A stretch of DNA of 64,000 bases from assembly GCA_902532565.1 (NCBI GenBank), contig CACAIR010000003.1, forward strand, positions 1-64,000. The letters run 5' to 3'. This DNA is from an uncultured Pelagibacteraceae bacterium (GTDB taxonomy: Bacteria; Pseudomonadota; Alphaproteobacteria; Pelagibacterales; Pelagibacteraceae). Shown one piece after another: positions 59,658 through 64,000 of the stretch. The notes beneath the pieces are model-generated. The model had not been told where the DNA came from. It did not search any database and saw nothing but the letters and a program-made list of their open reading frames with translations. Each line of letters begins with the position of its first letter. The stretch's first letter is position 1. A program made the translations under genes and the position numbers.

Positions 59658-60640
59658 TTTTGACTTTCTAAAAACTTTACTATCTTTTTTGTAAATGTTG
59701 GTAGTATATAAGTTTGAAGCTTTGTTGGATCAATCCAATAATTATTTTTATTTGAATTATATTTATTTTTATATTCAATTTTAATATTCATGCTCATATT
59801 AGACATTTTTAAATTTAAATCTTTATCAAAATTTTTAGGAGTATTTAATTCTTCCATGGGGAAAATATTTAAATTTTTCAAAAAATTAAATTTGTTATTT
59901 TTGATTAATAAATAGTGATTATTTTTTTTATAAACATTTAGTTTGTAGAAAGTTTCTTTATCTTTTTTTTTTAATTTTACTAAGTCAAAATTTTTATTTT
60001 TAAATGATTTGCATTTTTTTACTAATGGACACTTCTTACAATTAGGACCAACAGGTTTACAAATTAATGCTCCTAATTCCATTAAAGCTTGAGCATAATC
60101 ACTGGCCCTTTTGTTAGATGTTCCAAAAATTTTTTTCTTCTTGTGTAAGTTTTCTTTTTTTATTTGATCTTGTTTTTTTAAAAATAAATATCTCTTAAGC
60201 ACTCTTTCAATATTACCATCTAGAGGAATTATTGATTCATTAAATGCAATTGCTAAAATTGCACTTGCTGTATAATCTCCAATTCCTGGAAGAGACTTTA
60301 AATCCAAAAAATTTCTAGGTATTTTTTTATTAAAATTTTTAACAACTATTTGAGCGGTTTTTTTTAAATTTCTTACTCTTGAATAGTATCCTAGACCCTC
60401 CCAAAGTTTAAATAATTTTCTATCATCATATTTAGATAATTTTTCAATAGTAGGAATATTTTTTATAAATCTGTTAAAATATGGTATCACAGTTACAACC
60501 TGAGTTTGCTGTAACATGAATTCACTTACTAAAGTGTAATATTCCTTTTTTGTTTGAGAAACATTATTTCTCCAAGGTAAAGATCTTTTATTAATATCAT
60601 ACCATTTAAGAATATTATTTGTTATTATTCTATCTTTCAT
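59654..60640 (-). CDS. mutY: A/G-specific adenine DNA glycosylase
   Basis: Removes A opposite 8-oxoG. HhH-GPD fold: 'LPWRNN', 'EFMLQQTQVVTVIPYF', 'LPGIGDYTASAI' and catalytic Asp in 'PLDGNIERVLKR'. A 4Fe-4S loop C-x6-C-x2-C-x5-C is intact ('ICKPVGPNCKKCPLVKKC'). I use ATG 60640 ('MKDRIITNNIL') instead of the track's 60685; this gives 328 residues. The start codon touches the ATG of the divergent dciA-like gene (CAT|ATG). Confidence 0.95.
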   Translation of the reverse strand: MKDRIITNNILKWYDINKRSLPWRNNVSQTKKEYYTLVSEFMLQQTQVVTVIPYFNRFIKNIPTIEKLSKYDDRKLFKLWEGLGYYSRVRNLKKTAQIVVKNFNKKIPRNFLDLKSLPGIGDYTASAILAIAFNESIIPLDGNIERVLKRYLFLKKQDQIKKENLHKKKKIFGTSNKRASDYAQALMELGALICKPVGPNCKKCPLVKKCKSFKNKNFDLVKLKKKDKETFYKLNVYKKNNHYLLIKNNKFNFLKNLNIFPMEELNTPKNFDKDLNLKMSNMSMNIKIEYKNKYNSNKNNYWIDPTKLQTYILPTFTKKIVKFLESQK

Positions 60641-61129
60641 ATGCAATTTAAAAATAATACTAAGCAGAGAAACGCCAGCATTCAAGGATTAAGATCTTTC
60701 AAAGACACTTTGCCAAAAAACGTGAAAAAAATAATTAATAAAAAAGGGCATGTATTTTCAGAAACACTTACCAATTGGAAATATTTAGTTGGAAATGAAT
60801 TATTTAAGATTTGCTACCCAAAGACATTTAAAAATTCAAATAAATTTGGAGTCAGCACCTTAGTGATTATGGTTAAGAGAGGACATGAAGTTGACATGGA
60901 ATATTCAAAAAAAGATATTTTAGATAAAATGAATAGTTTTTTTGGCTATGCCGTTGTTGAAAAATTAAAATTTAAAAGTTTTGATCATGATCAAAATATT
61001 GTTTTTACTGAAGAAAATGATGATAAAAATGAGACAATAAAGAAATATCAAAACAAAATTAATAACATTAAAAATGAAAAAATTAAAAAATCATTAATTA
61101 AGTTTGCAAAAGTATTTAAACAAAAATGA
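60641..61129 (+). CDS. DUF721/DciA-like protein
   Basis: A 162-residue DUF721 protein: 'LTNWKYLVGNELFKICYPKTF' and 'LVIMVKRGHEVDMEY' match the domain core (W..iVG..ia....P). DciA proteins load the replicative helicase DnaB in bacteria lacking DnaC; this member is from the alphaproteobacterial mutY-linked group, so the role is inferred. It is followed by the DsbA-like gene with a 4-bp overlap, then smc. Confidence 0.8.
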   Translation: MQFKNNTKQRNASIQGLRSFKDTLPKNVKKIINKKGHVFSETLTNWKYLVGNELFKICYPKTFKNSNKFGVSTLVIMVKRGHEVDMEYSKKDILDKMNSFFGYAVVEKLKFKSFDHDQNIVFTEENDDKNETIKKYQNKINNIKNEKIKKSLIKFAKVFKQK

Positions 61130-61716
61130 AAAAACTAATTTCATTCCTTTTTTTTATATTATTAACTAAGATTTCATTTACTAGTGAAGTTAGCTCAAAT
61201 GAGATTAAAAGAATAATTATTGGTAATAAAGATGCTAAAATAAGTATTATTGCCTACGAGTCATTGACCTGCAGTCACTGTGCAAGTTTTCATATTGATG
61301 TTTTACCAGATCTTAAAAAAGAATATATTGATACAGGTATTGTAAAAATTGAATTTAGACATTTTCCATTAGATGTTGCTGCTTTTAATGCATCAAAAAT
61401 AGCACAATGTAAAAATGATGGTAACTCAGGAATTTTAAATAGTTTATACCTAAATCAATCCAAATGGATCAAAGGAAATACAATTGAGGAGGTTAATGAA
61501 AACTTAAAAAATTTTTTACTTTCTGAGGGAATTAAAGTTGATTTCGATAAGTGCACAACTGATAAAAAAATTGAGGATTTTGTTTTAAATGATCGAATCG
61601 AAGGTGTAAAAAAATTCCAAATAAATGCTACTCCTACGATTATAATTAATGATAAAAAGTTTGAAAAATCTCTAAATTATAAAAATTTAAAAAAAACTTT
61701 AGAAAAACTGATATAA
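61126..61716 (+). CDS. DsbA-family periplasmic thiol-disulfide protein
   Basis: N-terminal signal peptide ('MKKLISFLFFILLTKISFT'), then a thioredoxin fold with active site 'TCSHCASFH' (CSHC) near residue 48 and the cis-Pro loop 'NATPTIIIN'. 196 residues. The group resembles the thioredoxin_4 DSBA proteins found beside smc in many Alphaproteobacteria. It probably acts in periplasmic disulfide chemistry; the partner is unknown. Confidence 0.9.
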   Translation: MKKLISFLFFILLTKISFTSEVSSNEIKRIIIGNKDAKISIIAYESLTCSHCASFHIDVLPDLKKEYIDTGIVKIEFRHFPLDVAAFNASKIAQCKNDGNSGILNSLYLNQSKWIKGNTIEEVNENLKNFLLSEGIKVDFDKCTTDKKIEDFVLNDRIEGVKKFQINATPTIIINDKKFEKSLNYKNLKKTLEKLI

Positions 61717-61724
61717 CTTAGTGC

Positions 61725-64000
61725 ATGGAGTTTAAAAAAATCCAACTCAATGGATTTAAATCATTTGCTGATAAGACTAATTTTTTAATTGAAAACGGTT
61801 TAACTGGAATAGTAGGCCCAAACGGTTGTGGTAAGTCAAATATTGTTGAGTCATTAAAATGGGTAATGGGTGAAACCTCTGCTAAAAGCATGAGAGGGTC
61901 TGGTATGGAAGATGTTATATTTTCTGGAACTTCAAATAAAACTTCAAAAAATATAGCCGAGGTATCCATATCAGTCACTAACCCAAGTAATGAAGGTCCA
62001 ATACAATATAGAGAATTGGACGAGGTAAATGTTAGAAGAAAAATAGAAAAAGACAAGGGATCAAAATTTTATATAAATAATAAAGAAGTAAGAGCAAGAG
62101 ATGCTCAAATGTTTTTTGCTGATCTTTCAACTGGTGCTCACTCCCCTTCTATCATAAGCCAAGGACGTATTGGTGCTTTAGTTACTGCAAAACCTACTGA
62201 TCGTCGAGCTATTTTAGAAGAAGCAGCAGGAATCTCTGGACTTCACGTAAGAAGACATGAAGCTGAATTGCGATTAAGCGCTGCAGAAAATAATTTAAAA
62301 AGGGCAGATGAACTGAGAAGACAACAGGAGAGACAATTAGCAAATCTTCAAAAACAAGCTGAGGAAGCAACAAAATATAGATTTATTTCTGAAGAAATAA
62401 AAAAGATAGAAGCTGGTCTTTTTTATTTAAAACTAATTGAGATAGATAAAGAAATTACAATTGAAAATGAAATAAATAATGAGGCCGAGGATGAAGTTGC
62501 TGGCTTTAATGAAAAAATTAATGAGTTTGAAAAACAGATAAAATTTGAAACAGACAAAATTAATCCACTTAGAGAAAAAAATATAGAAAATTTATCAAAA
62601 ATTCAAAGATTAAATTTAGAGCTTCAAAGTTTAGATGAAGAAAATACCAGAATTGAAAGTGAAATAGAGACTATAAAAAAATCTCTTAACACTTTAGAGG
62701 AAGATATATCGAGAGAGAAAGGTATTATAATTGATGCAAACTCTAATGAAAAACGTTTAAAAGAAGAAAAGAGTGAATTAATCGAGATAGATTCTAAATA
62801 TTTTGAAACTGAAAAATTATCAAATGATGATCTTGAAACTGCAAAAAACAACTTAGACGAAAAACAGAAAGAAATTGATGATATAGTTAATAATATAGCT
62901 GAAAGTAATTTAAATATTAGCTTAGGACCATTAAATAATGTTAAAACAACTATTAATAGAGTTAAAGAATTTATTGAAAATAATGAAATAAATCAAGCAC
63001 TAACACTTTTAGATAGATGCAATATTGAGCTTAATGAATTTTTAAAAAGTATCAAAGATGAAAAGAGTAGGAGTGAACTTATTGGTATTACTGAAAAATC
63101 AAAAAATATTAAAACTCTTCAAAATAAATATGTAGATATATTTAGTACAAATCAATCAATAAAAAAAGAGTCTATTAAAAGAAATGAAAGAATTAAAACA
63201 ATTGAAACAGAAGTAAAAAGTTGGCAAAATCTTTTAGTTAATTCTGAAAAAATGGTTAATGAGTTAACGGAAAGGAAAAATAAATTTAATCAACAATTGG
63301 AGCAACTAGAGAATCAACCACGAACACAAGCTGAAAAAAAAGGTAAAATATCTGAAAACTTAAGAATTTCAGAAAAAGAGAAAAATGAAAATAATATAAT
63401 TATAAGCGAAACTGACGACAAAATTGAAAATTTAAGAAATGAGCTAAATAAGATACAAGAACAATCAATACAAATTAGGGAGAGAAAAGCAAGTTCAAGT
63501 GCAACAATTGAGGGCCTTAATAAAAGAAAATCTGACTTACTAGATAGAATAGGTTCTGATCTGAATTTAACTGAAAATAATATTTTAGAAAATTCAAATT
63601 TAAACGGTCTTGAGGAATTACCAAACCATGTTGATCAAGAGGATCTGTTGGACAAAAAAAAACAAGAAAGAGAAAAGCTTGGATCTGTAAATCTAAAGGC
63701 TGACGAAGAAACAAATAAATATGAAGTTGAAATTAAAAAAATGGAACAAGACCGTTCTGATTTAGTAACTGCAATTATTAAACTCAAGGAGAGCATTAGT
63801 GAACTAAATCAAAAAGGAAGGGAGAGATTAATTGAGGCATTTGAAAAAGTTAATAGAAAATTTAATGAGGTTTATACAAAATTATTCAATGGGGGTAGCG
63901 CAACGTTAGAATTGGTTGACTCTGATGACCCTCTTGAAGCAGGACTCGAGATGCTCGTAAGTCCACCTGGAAAGAGATTGCAATCAATCACTTTATTATC
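61725..64000 (+). CDS. smc: SMC chromosome-segregation ATPase, compact form (runs off the right edge)
   Basis: Not in the ORF track because no stop falls in the window. ATG 61725 opens 'MEFKKIQLNGFKSFADKTNF'; Walker A 'GPNGCGKSN' is at 31-39; the Q-loop region 'ISQGRIGALV' follows. Residues ~165-395 are coiled coil, ~398-450 a short non-heptad tip ('SLGPLNNVKTTINRVKEF'), ~450-690 coiled coil again. The C-terminal head starts at ~713 ('FNEVYTKLFNGGSATLEL...PPGKRLQSI'). About 145 more residues would finish the head, so the whole protein should be ~860, against ~1150-1190 in most bacteria. I see no SMC hinge domain. Confidence 0.95.
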   Translation, partial: MEFKKIQLNGFKSFADKTNFLIENGLTGIVGPNGCGKSNIVESLKWVMGETSAKSMRGSGMEDVIFSGTSNKTSKNIAEVSISVTNPSNEGPIQYRELDEVNVRRKIEKDKGSKFYINNKEVRARDAQMFFADLSTGAHSPSIISQGRIGALVTAKPTDRRAILEEAAGISGLHVRRHEAELRLSAAENNLKRADELRRQQERQLANLQKQAEEATKYRFISEEIKKIEAGLFYLKLIEIDKEITIENEINNEAEDEVAGFNEKINEFEKQIKFETDKINPLREKNIENLSKIQRLNLELQSLDEENTRIESEIETIKKSLNTLEEDISREKGIIIDANSNEKRLKEEKSELIEIDSKYFETEKLSNDDLETAKNNLDEKQKEIDDIVNNIAESNLNISLGPLNNVKTTINRVKEFIENNEINQALTLLDRCNIELNEFLKSIKDEKSRSELIGITEKSKNIKTLQNKYVDIFSTNQSIKKESIKRNERIKTIETEVKSWQNLLVNSEKMVNELTERKNKFNQQLEQLENQPRTQAEKKGKISENLRISEKEKNENNIIISETDDKIENLRNELNKIQEQSIQIRERKASSSATIEGLNKRKSDLLDRIGSDLNLTENNILENSNLNGLEELPNHVDQEDLLDKKKQEREKLGSVNLKADEETNKYEVEIKKMEQDRSDLVTAIIKLKESISELNQKGRERLIEAFEKVNRKFNEVYTKLFNGGSATLELVDSDDPLEAGLEMLVSPPGKRLQSITLL

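Noticed and set aside
60641-60685. Longer start for mutY
   Set aside because: It would overlap the first 15 codons of the dciA-like gene in antisense; ATG 60640 gives a normal MutY N-terminus.
61718-63714. Three minus-strand ORFs (61718-62056, 62624-62851, 63517-63714)
   Set aside because: They are antisense to smc, whose long open frame is missing from the track only because it leaves the window.

Overview
The window looks like a piece of a SAR11 (Pelagibacterales, Alphaproteobacteria) genome. The evidence is the very low GC content, Lys/Asn/Ile-rich proteins, intergenic gaps of a few bases, frequent stop-start overlaps, several TTG/GTG starts, and alphaproteobacterial gene neighbourhoods: yqeY-dnaG-rpoD, mutY/DUF721/DsbA/smc, petABC, ccrM beside rnhB, and an Anbu/ATP-grasp pair. 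Assignment to SAR11 is inference from content and style; no database was searched. There is no prophage, insertion sequence, CRISPR array or recognisable defence locus.

Layout. 1-7.2 kb holds a division and cell-wall cluster: mraZ, ftsZ, rsmH, ftsL-like, ftsI and murE on the minus strand, meeting the 3' end of murF and a 5' fragment of mraY on the plus strand. The mraY/murE junction at about 735-745 looks like an inverted chimera. A sigma-70 promoter overlapped by three phased MraZ boxes drives the minus-strand operon. 7.3-7.7 kb is rnpB (RNase P RNA). 7.75-10 kb carries an AmpD/AmiD-type amidase, mlaA and a frameshifted mlaC. 10-16.7 kb is a small surface-glycan island bounded by tRNA-Ile2(CAT) and tRNA-Val(GAC): CysC-like kinase, SGNH hydrolase, methyltransferase, glycosyltransferase, P-loop kinase-like protein and ABC exporter. 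16.7-20.9 kb is the macromolecular-synthesis operon yqeY-dnaG-rpoD-tRNA-Val. 21-25.4 kb is carAB. 25.4-32.4 kb has a circularly permuted ATP-grasp gene divergent from Anbu, a 2OG-Fe(II) oxygenase, an ELM1-like gene, trxB, an ADP-ribosylglycohydrolase-like gene and an aspartate-type aminotransferase.

32.4-41.8 kb carries uvrB, an SDR (probable FolM), folB, uvrC, pgsA, ilvE, a MarR/response regulator/histidine kinase operon and ubiK. 41.8-47.7 kb is a plus-strand run: lgt, midA-like, yfiH-like, prs, rplY, pth, ychF. 47.7-50.3 kb is the cytochrome bc1 operon petABC. 50.4-52.1 kb is trmL, hemF, greA. 52.1-56 kb is a minus-strand run: a frameshifted TPR gene, ispE, tRNA-Gln(TTG) and cca. 56-58.5 kb is udg4-like, rnhB, ccrM. 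58.5-64 kb has a FAD monooxygenase, mutY, dciA-like, a DsbA-like gene and smc running off the window end.

Most of the window is ordinary core genome. The most unusual points are: an SMC with short arms and no visible hinge domain; a ccrM promoter whose -10 overlaps a GANTC site, with a second GANTC upstream; a primase missing three of the four zinc-ribbon ligands; a family-4 UDG missing three of four Fe-S cysteines; a reduced Anbu system; a tRNA-Gln/cca junction leaving a 3-nt leader; and mutY/dciA start codons that touch with no intergenic DNA. The inverted mraY/murE junction and two homopolymer frameshifts (mlaC and the TPR gene, each with one extra base) suggest a single-cell or metagenomic assembly with local artefacts.
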